NCBI GenBank assembly: GCA_003615045.1
Contig: ML014126.1
Coordinates: 1-64,000, forward strand
Direction: 5' to 3'
DNA: 64,000 bases
From: Caulochytrium protostelioides
Taxonomy: Eukaryota > Chytridiomycota > Caulochytriomycetes > Caulochytriales > Caulochytriaceae
The notes below the pieces were generated by a model that did no database searches, was not told the DNA's origin, and saw only the letters and a program-made list of their open reading frames with translations. Position 1 is the first letter of the stretch. Each line of letters begins with the position of its first letter. Below are positions 38,901 through 48,673 of the stretch, in pieces. Made by a program: the position numbers and the translations under genes.

Positions 38901-41240
38901 AGCAGCGCTGCCAAAGATGTGCACGGCAGCAGCGGGTTCGAGAGCCCCGGTGGCTCAGCCGTCATTCCCGTGGAGCGCGTGCTCGACCGCCAAGGCCAGC
39001 TGTACATGATCCGCAACGCGACGGGCGACCCAACCGATGTTATTGCCGCCGCTGTCGATTCGCTGGTCGAGACGCTCCTGCTGTCAACACTAGACGCGCG
39101 CTCTTCCTTCCAAGACATCTTGATGCTGACCTTCCGCCACGTCATGACGCCGCTCGAGTTCCTGCAGCAACTGCACAACCGTTACGAGGATATCGTCGAG
39201 ACCTCACTCGACAACGGACTCGACGCCACCGTCATCGCCACGGCGGCGGCGACGGCGACGGCGACGGCGGCACCGCCCACACCGATCGCGGCATCGCATC
39301 TGTCGTCGACCGAGATGAACCGTGGCCCGCGCTCGGGTTCGGGGTCGGACCACGGTTTGGCGACGGCCATGCAGCACGCGTCGAGCCCGTCCGTGCGCAC
39401 GCCGGTCCCCGTGCTGGACGTCCGCCGCCGCCGCATCCTCGGCGTCGTGAAGCGCTGGGTCGCCGCGAAGCCGCTGGACTTTGTCGATCCGCGGGCCCGG
39501 GCCGCGCTCGAGTCGCTGCTCGGCCTCGCGGTGCACTCCGGCAGTGCAGTGCTCGAGGAGCTGGCGGAGCAGGTGATCTCGATTCTCACCTTCGAATTGA
39601 GTCCCCGCGACGAGATCCTCGATGGATACCACCTGCCGGACGACTTGATCATCCCGGTTCCGCTCAGCCCTGCGCAGGGCGAGCGCATGCGCCAGCTGCT
39701 GGTGCAGGTGGATCTGACGGCGCTCAGCGCCAAGCGGCTGGCGCAGCAGCTGACCTATGTCGACAGCAAGCTCTTCCGGCGCATCCCGCTCGAAGAGTTC
39801 GCGGATTTCCTCTGGGCCGACCCCTCACCAGGCCCACGTGCTGCGACCGGTCCCCCCGGTCCCGCCGGACCGGGCGCCGCGGCGTCGACGATGCCGGTGC
39901 GGTGCCGCCACATCAAGCGGTACATCAGCCGCTTTAACCAGATCGCATTCTGGGTGTCGACGGTCATCTGCAGCTACGACGACCAGAAACGCCGTGTGGA
40001 CGTGCTCGAGAAGTTCATCAAAATCGCGCACCACTGCCTGCAGCTGCAGAACTTTAATGCCGTGATGGCCATCTGGTCGGGCCTCAACACGACGCCCGTC
40101 ATGCGGCTGAAGCGCACGTTCATGGCCCTCAGCACCAAGGGCCAAGCGCAGCTCGCGCAGCTCGAGACGCTGCTCTCCTACCAGGGCAACTACAAGCGGT
40201 ACCGCGAGCTGGAGCGCCACTGCAAAGCCCCCATGGTGCCGTTCTTTGGGCTGCTCCTGAAAGACCTGACGTTCATGAACGACGGCAATCAAAAGACGCT
40301 GCCCAACGGCTTGCTCAACTTCGAGAAACTCCGCCTCATCTATACCACGATCAGCAATGTCCGGCCCATCCAACGCGTCTCGTTCTCGATTGCGCTCGAC
40401 ACCGGCGTGCTCGATGACCCGAGCGCGGCGCTGTCCGCTCAGAGTGCCACGGCGTCCGACCTGCCGCCCGAGATCACGTGCGCCGAGTACTGCCTCTTCC
40501 TTCCGCACTTGGACGACATGACCCTGCTCCGCATCAGCAAGACCATCGAGCAGCCGCTCAATGCAGCAACGGGCAGCGCCGCCGCTGCGCTGTCCACCCC
40601 GGCGCCCGCCACAGCCGGCCCGCCGTCGACCACGCCGCTGGCCGCCGTCTCCGCGGCCGCCACCGCAACCACGCCGCTGACCACCTTCTCCTCCGCCCCG
40701 CCACTTCTGCCGCCGCCGGCCGTCGCCACCGGTAGTCCCCTCATGGCCTTTCCGGCCATCACCACGCCCACCGCCTCCACCGCGCCCGTCTCAGCCGTGG
40801 AAGCCGCGATCGCTTATGCCATTGGCACGCGGCCCGGCCCCGTCTGCGGGCTCTCCGGGCTCTCCGGCGCCTCCGCCGCGGGGCCGCCGGCCGCCACGAC
40901 GTCCAGCGCGACGTCGGTGCCGGGGTCCGCGACCTCCGCGTCCTCCGTCGTGGCCGCCGAGCCGGCCGCCGACACGCCGCGCGACCGGCTCGCCGAGATG
41001 AACAGTCTGCACGGCGGCCTCATCATCAACGACGACGCCGACGGCGCGGCCCTCGCGTCCGCGGTGCTGCCGCTCGCCGCGGCCGGCGGCGGGAGCGTCC
41101 CCGTGGCCGCGAGGATGTTGCCCGCGCCCGGGCACAAGGGCTGGGCTGCGCCGCAGGAGTCGCCGGCGACTGCCGCCCTGCGCCAGAGCCACGCCATGAT
41201 GCAGGCTTCGATCCGCGCCGATCCCTCGGGCTCGCAGTGA
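35994..41240 (+). CDS. Large Ras guanine nucleotide exchange factor (RasGEF-N plus CDC25 domain)
   Basis: Activates a Ras-type GTPase by exchanging GDP for GTP. 1748 residues, one exon. A folded N-terminal region (about 218-345, from LDQFLAPAEDAQATLQAFLS through YNHAKTTFTLTYIDTDG to VIDCLGQAIVFVIRI) looks like a PH/FERM-F3-type module. Then comes a long Ser/Pro/Ala-rich stretch with basic patches (about 345-995), the RasGEF-N domain (about 1001-1065, GDPTDVIAAAVDSLVETLL, FRHVMTPLEFLQQLHNRYED), and the CDC25 catalytic domain (about 1235-1480). The latter holds DLTALSAKRLAQQLTYVD, ISRFNQIAFWVSTVICS, QNFNAVMAIWSGLNTTPV, VPFFGLLLKDLTFMNDGN and LINFEKLR-like LLNFEKLRLI. The C-terminal 270 residues are again low complexity. 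No SH3 domain is seen, unlike yeast Cdc25. The first ATG (GGGATGA) is used. Confidence 0.92.
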   Translation: MSTHPAAAASAAAAAAAGHVLPSLPHAPPGRTSLHAALLQVSTVSLGIANPSGPSSRHPTVHGSSDSFRSSDGSAMGVHGRPLMAAAAAVALSPVGHPGSAGALHDHGSSPLGMRDAPGMAMAAPLALNASMARLSLSLGSGQAAGGEPLADRRDALGSGHTMAHGLRCGGGSGSGSGRLGVAAPAAGDWCGSIGVAVAGDGVVTTHGPEEAPPVGTLLDQFLAPAEDAQATLQAFLSLHRGFVYTARSTPATRPLLGGLEYLRLRVDLLGIHFMAPDTGPRADAIVSLDLERIVRYSYNHAKTTFTLTYIDTDGIMTEYRLVSAHYLEVIDCLGQAIVFVIRIKSKEFTERAERAAALSQKNGVGGAGSAGGPPGHGAELSSSSHLSQLLQMAAMSQTALPPSGPIIVEDMPPSPSEGGVSGPSPSSPNAADLMAPGVPSAEAQLAKKKKAARRSLFGSLKLLSSSGDGDRDATAAKARKPHLKKTPPPSSPLAASSVPSSADPLAPPTHTTHEKVELAKYYMETRYKANGGLVNPGLLMRAQSQPLAATSVAEPSGVSSQSVSPMPSADRLLSPPMPPCGVRDRASDGTSIIRPDDEQDADQVSAMARPPQDAMPEVDMMSTTMPEQRYLRRPSGQQSLEGDPALSTDGRSLPAAHAAGAASTTRAWKLHRISMVPSELPPSLPNATPAKLALSTTAPPSGTLTKRLSASMGLLGFGRTPRASTAALGSDSVHSVSPSENEPTGDPVVAKNVAQPSSRESSTHGDHGKASRTVLAKLKTAPERAERLEKTATFGQKLRRIASGQLTLRGAKVSDRLSPSRSTSLAHAFDADDADAASPSEHARHQHDQPRASLNGPPSSHAASAARFHAIQLASAHSEPMLADAQGSSPLAARPETLAALSGTVGKPLTAQGSKASLLAKERPRTNRLSAALTATFRRTKSRHAFLEDVFDGVGVQGAHQGSQAGLQSSAAKDVHGSSGFESPGGSAVIPVERVLDRQGQLYMIRNATGDPTDVIAAAVDSLVETLLLSTLDARSSFQDILMLTFRHVMTPLEFLQQLHNRYEDIVETSLDNGLDATVIATAAATATATAAPPTPIAASHLSSTEMNRGPRSGSGSDHGLATAMQHASSPSVRTPVPVLDVRRRRILGVVKRWVAAKPLDFVDPRARAALESLLGLAVHSGSAVLEELAEQVISILTFELSPRDEILDGYHLPDDLIIPVPLSPAQGERMRQLLVQVDLTALSAKRLAQQLTYVDSKLFRRIPLEEFADFLWADPSPGPRAATGPPGPAGPGAAASTMPVRCRHIKRYISRFNQIAFWVSTVICSYDDQKRRVDVLEKFIKIAHHCLQLQNFNAVMAIWSGLNTTPVMRLKRTFMALSTKGQAQLAQLETLLSYQGNYKRYRELERHCKAPMVPFFGLLLKDLTFMNDGNQKTLPNGLLNFEKLRLIYTTISNVRPIQRVSFSIALDTGVLDDPSAALSAQSATASDLPPEITCAEYCLFLPHLDDMTLLRISKTIEQPLNAATGSAAAALSTPAPATAGPPSTTPLAAVSAAATATTPLTTFSSAPPLLPPPAVATGSPLMAFPAITTPTASTAPVSAVEAAIAYAIGTRPGPVCGLSGLSGASAAGPPAATTSSATSVPGSATSASSVVAAEPAADTPRDRLAEMNSLHGGLIINDDADGAALASAVLPLAAAGGGSVPVAARMLPAPGHKGWAAPQESPATAALRQSHAMMQASIRADPSGSQ

Positions 41241-41636
41241 GCGGCGCCCGAAGGAGTGAATCAAAGCCATGGGGTCGTTTTATATATAGGAGGCTGAGTC
41301 CCCACCTCCTCAGCCAGCACTCGTAAATAAGCTTTTTTTTGTCACCATATAAGGGCAGAGCGGAGTTTTGATCCCTGAGGGGTCCACTGAGGGATCCACC
41401 GTACGTGAGGTCCGACGTCAAATGGCTTGCGCTTAATCTGATCGATCATGATCGATCGATGTCCTTGATTGATCCGTCTTAGGGAACCCAGCAGGTCGAT
41501 CGTCGCACTTTCTTTTTTCGGGTTGATCACACAAGCACTGTTGCATTTTTGGCTTGGGCTTGCGGCACCACACCATCTGATCTGATCTCATTTCATCTCA
41601 TCTCATCGTATCTCGAATCGAATCGACGCTTCCTCG
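41241..41636. other. Spacer between RasGEF gene and the four-exon gene
   Basis: Holds TTTTATATATAGG at 41278-41290, a T-run at 41332-41340, palindromic GATCGATC words near 41440 and a CATCT-rich stretch just before the ATG at 41637. The TATATA motif could be a promoter element for the next gene or part of the RasGEF 3' end. Confidence 0.5.
41278..41290 (+). promoter_or_regulatory. TATA-like motif upstream of the four-exon gene
   Basis: TTTTATATATAGG, about 350 bases before the next ATG and 38 bases after the RasGEF stop. It is ambiguous between promoter and 3'-processing signal. Confidence 0.3.
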
Positions 41637-43432
41637 ATGGCAGCACGACACCCCGATACCGCCCCGCCGATGGATCTGCCGCGGTCGCGCAAAATCGGCC
41701 ACCCGCCGCCCTTTCTGGCTTGGCCGAATCCCATCCGCCAGCGCCATGAGGCATCAAGCGACCGCGGCGCAGTGAAAGCCAGCAACCCAGCGGCATCCCA
41801 CGGACGACAGCCGCGGTCTGTGGTGATCCCGCCGCTCGCGACCATGACACCCCCACGGCCTGTGGCCGTGCCGCCGCCTGCCGGCCGCCCGCCGGCTTAT
41901 ACGGCGACGATGGGACGGAAAGACCGCTCCGCTGGGTCGACGATGCCGATCGATCGGTTCCTTCGCGATCCGCGGCGACAGCCGCGGCATCGCTCGTTCC
42001 ATCCAGATGCCGAAGATGGCCTTTCCGGCATGAACGACGACGATGACGGTGACGACGGTCTCGGGGGTGATCACGGGATCGAGCTGCCGCTGCGGTCGCA
42101 CCAGGGCCTGCGTCGTTCGGCGCCCCGCCCCCTCTACAGACAGCCCGGTGCCGCTAGCAATCGAGCCAAGAACCGTTTTGCCGCGCCGGTCGACATGCAG
42201 CCCGATGGCGCATTTGCATTTAGCAGTGGCAGCGCTGGGCTCGAGGACAATGATGATGACGACGATACCTGGTCGGTCGCGCCACGCGCCATGTCGGCCT
42301 CTACCGTCGCCACCGGGTACCCCAACCTCTCGGTCGTGGATCCGCGTGTCGCGCGGGTCCTCGATGATGTCACATGGCGCAAGGATGCCGATCCGTTTAC
42401 CACCTTGTCAGCGCTGCGGGATGTTGTAAGTGGCATGGCCCTTCCAGGCAATCGCCCCTCCCTGGGGCTAATATGTTCAAACGCCTACTCATCCTCGCAT
42501 TGCAATGAAATGGATGCCCAACTGTTGATGGCCACGGACGATGGCGGAGCCTGAAGACGACGACATGGAACCGCCACGCCGACCGCATCACGGAAGGTAA
42601 GTGGCACACCATCAGTTAGCGTCAAGTGCCACTCAATACAGCTAAATGCAGCATGCATTAACAGACAGCGCCTAGCTCACTGTGAATTGATCGGGATATA
42701 TGATGCAATGCGATGATAGGAATGCGGCATTTCCATGATGCCGCCGATCATCTGAACGACGAGGTCGATCAAGCATTCGTCGAGGCCGAAGAGCTGATGA
42801 CGTCCCTGACTGAGTTCGAACGTAAGTCAGCCATGAGTTACTCACGGTTATCATCACATCGACCGCTGGTGTTGAACCGTCTTACTGACTTTCGTGACGA
42901 CGATTTCTATGTTGCAGATCGACTCGCCACGTTTCATGTCCCAGATGAGCCCGTATCGTCGACCACGGCCAAGAGCCGAGCGAAATCGCCTGAGGATCAT
43001 GCATCGCCGCCTGAACTGATGTCGTCAGGCAATGAGGAGGCCGCAGCGCTCGCCGAGTCTGATTCGAGCGCCTCTCCCGCATCCGAGCAGGCCATTGTGC
43101 TACCCTCACCGCACGCTTCTCGCGCCCACGATACATCAGCAACGCGCGAGACCACACCTGCGGGCGAGGCGTCGAGGCTCATGGCCGTAGACGACCCGCC
43201 TGTGACGGTTAAGCAAGAGCTCATCGTGCCGTCGCCGCCGGATCCCATCCACGACCTGGATCCAGACGGCAACCCCTATGAGGCTCTGGCGGACGTTCCA
43301 GATCCGATGGCCGATGCGGCCCGTGTAGACGACGCGACAGCATCGCCATCATTCAGCGACCAGCTGGACGAACTGTTTACTCACGAACATGCGGCGCTCG
43401 CGCCGATCGCTGAAGAAGATATGTCGACGTGA
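41637..43432 (+). CDS. Unknown protein, four exons, acidic with short helical segment
   Basis: Exons 41637-42425, 42557-42596, 42720-42821 and 42918-43432 join in frame to 481 residues. All three introns (131, 123 and 96 bases) start GTAAGT and end in AG; exon 2 is only 40 bases. Residues 1-260 are Pro/Arg/Asp-rich, with a DDDDGDDG run and GLEDNDDDDDTW. A predicted helical stretch spans exons 2-3 (TWNRHADRITEG, then MRHFHDAADHLNDEVDQAFV, then EAEELMTSLTEFE), with heptad-like spacing that suggests a coiled coil. The C-terminal 170 residues are acidic and Ser/Pro-rich with a lysine-containing VKQELIVP word. I recognise no family; a small structural subunit of a larger complex is possible (inference). 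Convergent with VPS29, 119 bases apart. Intron 3 is a multiple of three without stop, so a retained form adds 32 residues. Confidence 0.7.
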
Positions 43433-43551
43433 ACACCCCCTGATAGTTGGTCTAAAGCAACCGGAAATGCATTCCTCTTTGTATTTACAGTGTGTGAGTT
43501 TCAGGATGACGCAAGCCGCAGAGACAGAACCGCAGGAAAGAAGCAGAAAGG

Positions 43552-44904
43552 CTAGACACGCGGGCGCTTCACATAGTCCATCTTTTGGACTTGCACGTCG
43601 TAGCGCCAGACCCACTTGCCATTCGTTTCGGCGCGCTTGCGGACGAGCTGGTAGATGTACACGACCATGGTGCTCGTGCCCTTGCCGGACTCGGCGATAT
43701 CGAGCAACACGAAGCTCGGGGTATTGGAGACGGCGGCCAGATCGCCGTCCGGGTCTTCCTCGTCGTCCTCGTCCGAAACATCCTCCGAGTTGAAGCCATC
43801 CGAATCTTCCATGGCCGCCTCGGCGCCACCACCATCGGCCGCGGGTGAAGCGGCTTGATCAGGATGAGCGGGTACCGGTGCCGATACAGTCGATGCGGGG
43901 TTTCCGCCTCCACCGCCTGCATTGCTGTGGTCGCCGCCGCCCGAGTCGGAGAGCAACGCCGAGTTCGGATCCAAGACGCCCGTTGCCGGACTCTCAAAGA
44001 CATCGCGGTTCACGGGCGGACTCGACATCCCGACGGCCGTCTGGTCCCTGCTGCCGGCGCTGCCATTCGGCGCGGCGGCCTCCGACGCGCCGGTCACATC
44101 GCCTCTCGGTGTCGTGGGCACCTGGTCGCTGAGCTCGTTGGCATCGTGCCAGGCCGTCGAGGCCTCCCGAGCCGATGGCGAGCTGCTGTCGCCGGCGCCG
44201 GTCGCGCCGAGCGCCGTGCCGGGCGGCGGCGCATGGACGGCCTCCGTGGTGCCGGCGGGCACGGGTAATGGCGGCTGCGCCACATTGTGCATGGCGGGCA
44301 CGGTTTTCTCAGCCTGGGTCGTGGCGTCGGCCGCATCGCGTTGCTCCTGCTGCCGCTTGAGCTGCTGTTGCGCGGCCTGGCGGTCGGCCATCGTCTTCCA
44401 GAAGGTCGCGCGCGCCGCGTGCAGCGGGCCCGCGGGCCCCGGCACGCCGCCCAGCGCCCCGGTCGCGCTGCCCGGGTTCACAAAGAACCGGCCCTCGTAC
44501 TCGTACGCCTCGAAGCGGTGCGTGTGGCCGAAGACGAGGACATCGACGTCCATGCGACGCGCGGCCATCGCCAGCGCGTGCGGGTCGCCCCAGGGCAGGA
44601 CCGTGTGGCCGTGCAGCAGCCCGATGCGGAGACTGCCGTGCGTGATGGTCTTGGCGATCGGCAGGGCGCGGCCCCGCCGGCCGCCGCTGCCGCCGCCGGC
44701 GATCCAGGGCAGGTCGGCGTCGCCCTGGACGACGTGGACGTCGGGGCAGATCGCGCGCAGCGTGTCCATGAGATGCGGGGCGGTCAGGTTGCCGGTGCAC
44801 AGGACCTGGTGGATCTTGCCCGGCACGAGCAGCGACTGGAAGGGCAGCGGCAGCGCGACGGCGCGGTGGGGGATATGGAAATCCCCGACCAGGAGCACCA
44901 GCAT
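43552..44904 (-). CDS. VPS29: Retromer subunit Vps29 with large acidic insertion
   Basis: Core scaffold of the retromer complex that returns receptors from endosomes to the Golgi; a metallophosphoesterase fold. 450 residues, while the human protein has 182. The first 145 residues follow Vps29 position by position: GDFHIPH (Asp8, His10), TGNL (Asn39), QGDADLPW, LLHGH and FGHTHRFEAYEYEGRFFVNPGSATGA. The end SFVLLDI, VVYIYQLV and YDVQVQKMDYVKRP also matches. Between them (about 148-391) lies an insertion of some 240 residues: a Gln/Lys helix, then Pro/Ala/Gly/Ser-rich sequence and a strongly acidic block (DEDDEEDPDGD). It is in frame with no splice signals I can identify. Yeast Vps29 also has a shorter insertion. 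Start MLVLLVGD is at the family position. Confidence 0.93.
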   Translation of the reverse strand: MLVLLVGDFHIPHRAVALPLPFQSLLVPGKIHQVLCTGNLTAPHLMDTLRAICPDVHVVQGDADLPWIAGGGSGGRRGRALPIAKTITHGSLRIGLLHGHTVLPWGDPHALAMAARRMDVDVLVFGHTHRFEAYEYEGRFFVNPGSATGALGGVPGPAGPLHAARATFWKTMADRQAAQQQLKRQQEQRDAADATTQAEKTVPAMHNVAQPPLPVPAGTTEAVHAPPPGTALGATGAGDSSSPSAREASTAWHDANELSDQVPTTPRGDVTGASEAAAPNGSAGSRDQTAVGMSSPPVNRDVFESPATGVLDPNSALLSDSGGGDHSNAGGGGGNPASTVSAPVPAHPDQAASPAADGGGAEAAMEDSDGFNSEDVSDEDDEEDPDGDLAAVSNTPSFVLLDIAESGKGTSTMVVYIYQLVRKRAETNGKWVWRYDVQVQKMDYVKRPRV

Positions 44905-45945
44905 GATGGTCAGCGAGCGGTCGAGAGTGGCGTGGGCCAGGGCACGTCCGGGGGTTTCCGGTGGTACTGGGGTACCTCGACAGTGGTCACGAGGAGACGC
45001 GTGGGGTTGGGTGCCAGGAGCAGGGGCCCCTGATGCGGGATGAGCCGATCGTCATAGGCGATCCCAGGAGCGTTGCAGGATCTGAGGTCCAACGGGTGAG
45101 GAGCCGGGTCTAAAGATAGCGATGCATCTGAGGATCCAGCGAGAGTTAGCCATTCCCGAGAACGATGACTCGGATCAGCCGTCGGGGTCTCACGTATGGA
45201 TCGGCGGTCTCATGGCATCATGGCGCCGCATGCATCACGTGCATCATGGCGGGTCCTCATGAACTGGGGATCGGCACCGGCGTGCACGAGACCCGTTGCG
45301 GGTCCTCCGCATGGAGCCGCCGTCGCGTCGCGCCTAACCCTGGCCGGAGGGTGCCGTGCCGTGCCGTGCCGTGGCGCTCCTCAGCCCGTCGCTCGCTTTT
45401 CGTCGGCGCCGCCGAAGGCTTGTCTTACGCCGCGGCCGGCGCGCGGGACGGGGGCGCGGCGACGCGGTCGCTGGCGAGGCGCACCCAGTCGGATCTTGCG
45501 GCGACGACCGCGCGCGTGGCCTACCCGACCGCGCGCCGCCTCGCTGCCGACGCTACGCAGCGGCTCGCTCGCTCGCTCGATGCGAGGCGATGCCAGGTGA
45601 TGCCATGCAATGCGATGCAAGGTCCCGGATGCAACGGGGGCGATCGTCTTCATCGGAGGCGATGGCAAGACCGGTCTCAGGCTGCCCGCGACGCGTTGAG
45701 AGCAGGGATCGCCCGCGGCCGTCGAGGTACCCCCGGTGTCAAGCACCGACTGACACCACGTGTCCTTGCTGATCCCCTCCTCGGCTTCCGCTGCTCTACC
45801 TGACGCGGCCCACGCCTTCTCCTGACGACGCCATCCCCTCTCGTTGACGATCACGCGTCCGTTGCCTGCGACTCGACGCGCCTGATCGAACTCCTTTTTT
45901 TTCCCGTTTCCGACCCCGCGGCGACCCGCCTGAGCGCTAGCCACG
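44905..45945. other. Divergent promoter region of VPS29 and RPN5
   Basis: No gene supported. Short frames are Arg-rich. A patch of ATGCC/ATGCA words lies at 45590-45635, and a T-run with pyrimidines sits just before the RPN5 start. Confidence 0.5.
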
Positions 45946-47617
45946 ATGGAGCCCGAAAAGCCGTGCGAGCGCGACTTCACGGCCGAGACCGATGCCGCGC
46001 TGCAAGCCGCCACCGTCGCCGCCACGGCGGCCGGCGCCAAGAACACCCAGCTCGTCGCCGCCGTGGAGGGGCTCTACCCGCTTGAGAAGCAGACCCGCGG
46101 TGTAAGTCACCCCGCTCGCCAAGACGCGTCCGCTGCCACGACGACGATCGGACCGTCTCGGTCCGGATCGGATCGGATCGGCCCCTCGTACCGGCCGACG
46201 CGAGGGAAATCAGCTAGCAGAGAACGAGTCGTGATCTCTGGGAATTGACGACTCAAGTCAAGTCACTCATCATAATGTTCTTTTGATGCTCTCGATGATC
46301 GACCTTTGGATATCTTAGGCGAGCGATGTGAAATCGAACACGCGCATTCTCACGGCGATCGTCGAGCTGTGTGCACAAGCCAAGGACTGGGCCCTGCTCA
46401 GCGAGAACTTGGCGCTGCTGTCGAAAAAGCGCGGCTTGCTCAAGAGCGCCGTGCGGGACATGATCCAGGCCGCGATGGCCTTGCTTGACCCGTTGGCGGC
46501 GCGCAAGGAAGACCAGGCCACGCTGCTCAGTCTTATCGATACGCTGCGCACCCTGACGGAGGGCAAGATCTTTGTCGAGGTCGAGCGCGCCCGCGTCACC
46601 CAGCGCCTCTCCAAGCTGCGCGAGGCGGAGGGCAAGACTGACGAGGCGTGCGCCATTCTGCTGGAGCTGCAGGTCGAGACGTTCGGCTCGATGGAAAAGC
46701 GCGAAAAGACGGACTTTATTCTCGAACAGATGCGCCTCTGCTTGCTGACGCGCGACTACGTCCGCGCCCAGGTGAGCAGCCGCAAGATCAACCTCAAGTA
46801 CTTCAAGGAAGCGGGCACCGACGACCTGAAGCTGCGCTACTACCGTTTGATGGTGGCGCTCGCCACGCAGGACGGCGCGTGGCTGGACGTGTGCCGCCAC
46901 TACAGCGCCATGTACGACACGCCGAGCGTGAAGGCCGACGAGGCCCAGTGGAAGGCCATGCTCGGTCACGCCGTGCTGTATGCCGCGCTCGCGCCGTATG
47001 ACAACGAGCAGTCCGACACGTTCCACCGTCTGTATGCCGACCCCAAGCTCGCCGAGATCCCGCTGATCCAGGCCTTCGCCAAGTCGTTCCTCACGATGGA
47101 GCTCGTACGTTGGCCGCGTGTGGAGCAGATGTACGGCGCCGAGCTCCGCCAGACCGACGTGTATGCTCGCTCCTCGCCGTCTGCCCCGGCCGCGGCCGCG
47201 GCGAAGCCCCCGGCGGCCGCGGCGACGAAGCCCGCGTCGACGTTCGCGTCGACGGAGGAAGCCGCCACGAGCGGCGAGGCGCGCTGGTCGCTGCTGCACA
47301 AGCGCGTGATCGAGCACAACATCCGCGTGGTGGCCAAGTACTATACGTCGATCACGCTGGCGCGTCTCACACAGCTGCTGGACCTTCCGCCGAAGGAGAC
47401 GGAGGCCGTGCTGGCCGAGCTGGTCGTCAAGGGCACGCTGTGGGCGCGTATCGACCGCCCGGCGGGCACGATCACCTTCGTCAACAGCAAGGCCGCGGGC
47501 GACCTCTCGACGGCGTGGGCCAACGACGTCAACAAGCTTCTGGAACTCGTGGTCGAGACCACCCACTTGATTGCCAAGGAGGAGATGGTGCACAAGATCA
47601 CCAAGGTCGTTGCCTGA
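45946..47617 (+). CDS. RPN5: 26S proteasome lid subunit Rpn5 (PSMD12)
   Basis: Structural PCI subunit of the proteasome lid. Two exons, 45946-46101 and 46319-47617, join in frame (TRG then ASDVKSNTR) to 484 residues, against 456 in human. The intron of 217 bases has GTAAGT and TTAG ends. Exon 1 carries LYPLEKQTRG, the typical N-terminal Rpn5 motif. Exon 2 carries SNTRILTAIVELCAQAKDW, LLSKKRGLLKSAVRDMIQ, ILLELQVETFGSMEKREK, SRKINLKYFKEAG, LRYYRLMVAL, and the C-terminal PCI/winged-helix part (about 375-470) with VIEHNIRVVAKYYTSITLAR and LDLPPKETEAVLAELVVKG. An Ala/Pro/Ser-rich linker of about 35 residues before the PCI domain accounts for the extra length. Confidence 0.96.
46163..46181. repeat. 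GGATC pentamer run in the RPN5 intron
   Basis: About four copies of CGGAT/GGATC inside the intron of RPN5. Confidence 0.7.
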
Positions 47618-48673
47618 ACCTTTTTTAAACCTTAACGAGATCACGATGAACAATGAACGGTCAGCCGCCAGTAGGAATATTGCGACTGGATGCCTATATG
47701 ACCATTGGATGGATCTCACATCGACCAGTTAATGTGGAATACGACTTCTCTGGATTTTCATGATCTGGGCGAAGGATGGAGTCGAGAGCGAACGAGCATC
47801 TCAGAGAAAACGACCAGTGTGTGCAGGACGACGACATGGGGTTCGATGCACGGGTGATGGGTGGCATGGGTCGGATCGGTATGTGCCAGCGTGGCGCCTT
47901 GACGAGGTATGGCGTACGCGTGATCCTGCTCTGATGGGTCTGATGGACCATGACGATGTCTCCATGGGGAGACATTGCGGATGGGTTGACGCTAGGGACC
48001 CCTACTGTCTCGCACCGGTGTTCGAGTATGACTCACCACGTCGCCGCGGTGCCTTCAGCGGGAGGGAGGCCCCTGAGGGCCATCCAACAGACGACGGCGA
48101 TCGGCACACGCGCCCCTTCCTGCTGCGTGGGGTCGCGCAATTCGGAGGCCGACCGTCAACCGCCAGCTCGCCTTCAGCAAGATCCCCGCCGCCCTGCGCT
48201 CTGAGGCCGACAGTGCCGATCGTCGTGCCACGCGGGGGCTCGGCGATCACCCGCATCCCGAGGTGCTAACGCGTTGATGCTGCGCGAGCACGGGTAGTCT
48301 CGTCCTGGCCACGCCCGATGCTTCGTGATGGGGATCTCGAATCATGTCAAAACCAGTGCTGGCTCGCGTTGAATTCTTTTTTGGGGGGGTTTGGTTTTGG
48401 TTCTCTGATCGGATCGGATCATCGGCTAAGGGCGCTGCCGCCTGCCGCCTGCCGCCTTCCACGCTGGCCCCTCCGAATCTCCGCTCACGCCGATCCCCCT
48501 ATCCCGGTCCCCATCACGGCCCCTCGCACGAAACCTCTCGCAGGCGCGTCAGCGTGACTTGGCCGGTCTTCCGTAGCCCCGATTGATACTGGTGCGGCGT
48601 GGCCGTCGCTCTGCATGGCCGGCGGCCGCTAGCACCGGTGTGACTCCCCGCGACGACGGCGACGACGGCGACG
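47618..48673. other. Spacer upstream of the coiled-coil gene
   Basis: No gene supported; ORFs here match nothing. Includes a G/T-rich stretch (48378-48402) followed by a CGGAT pentamer run at 48405-48425. Confidence 0.5.
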
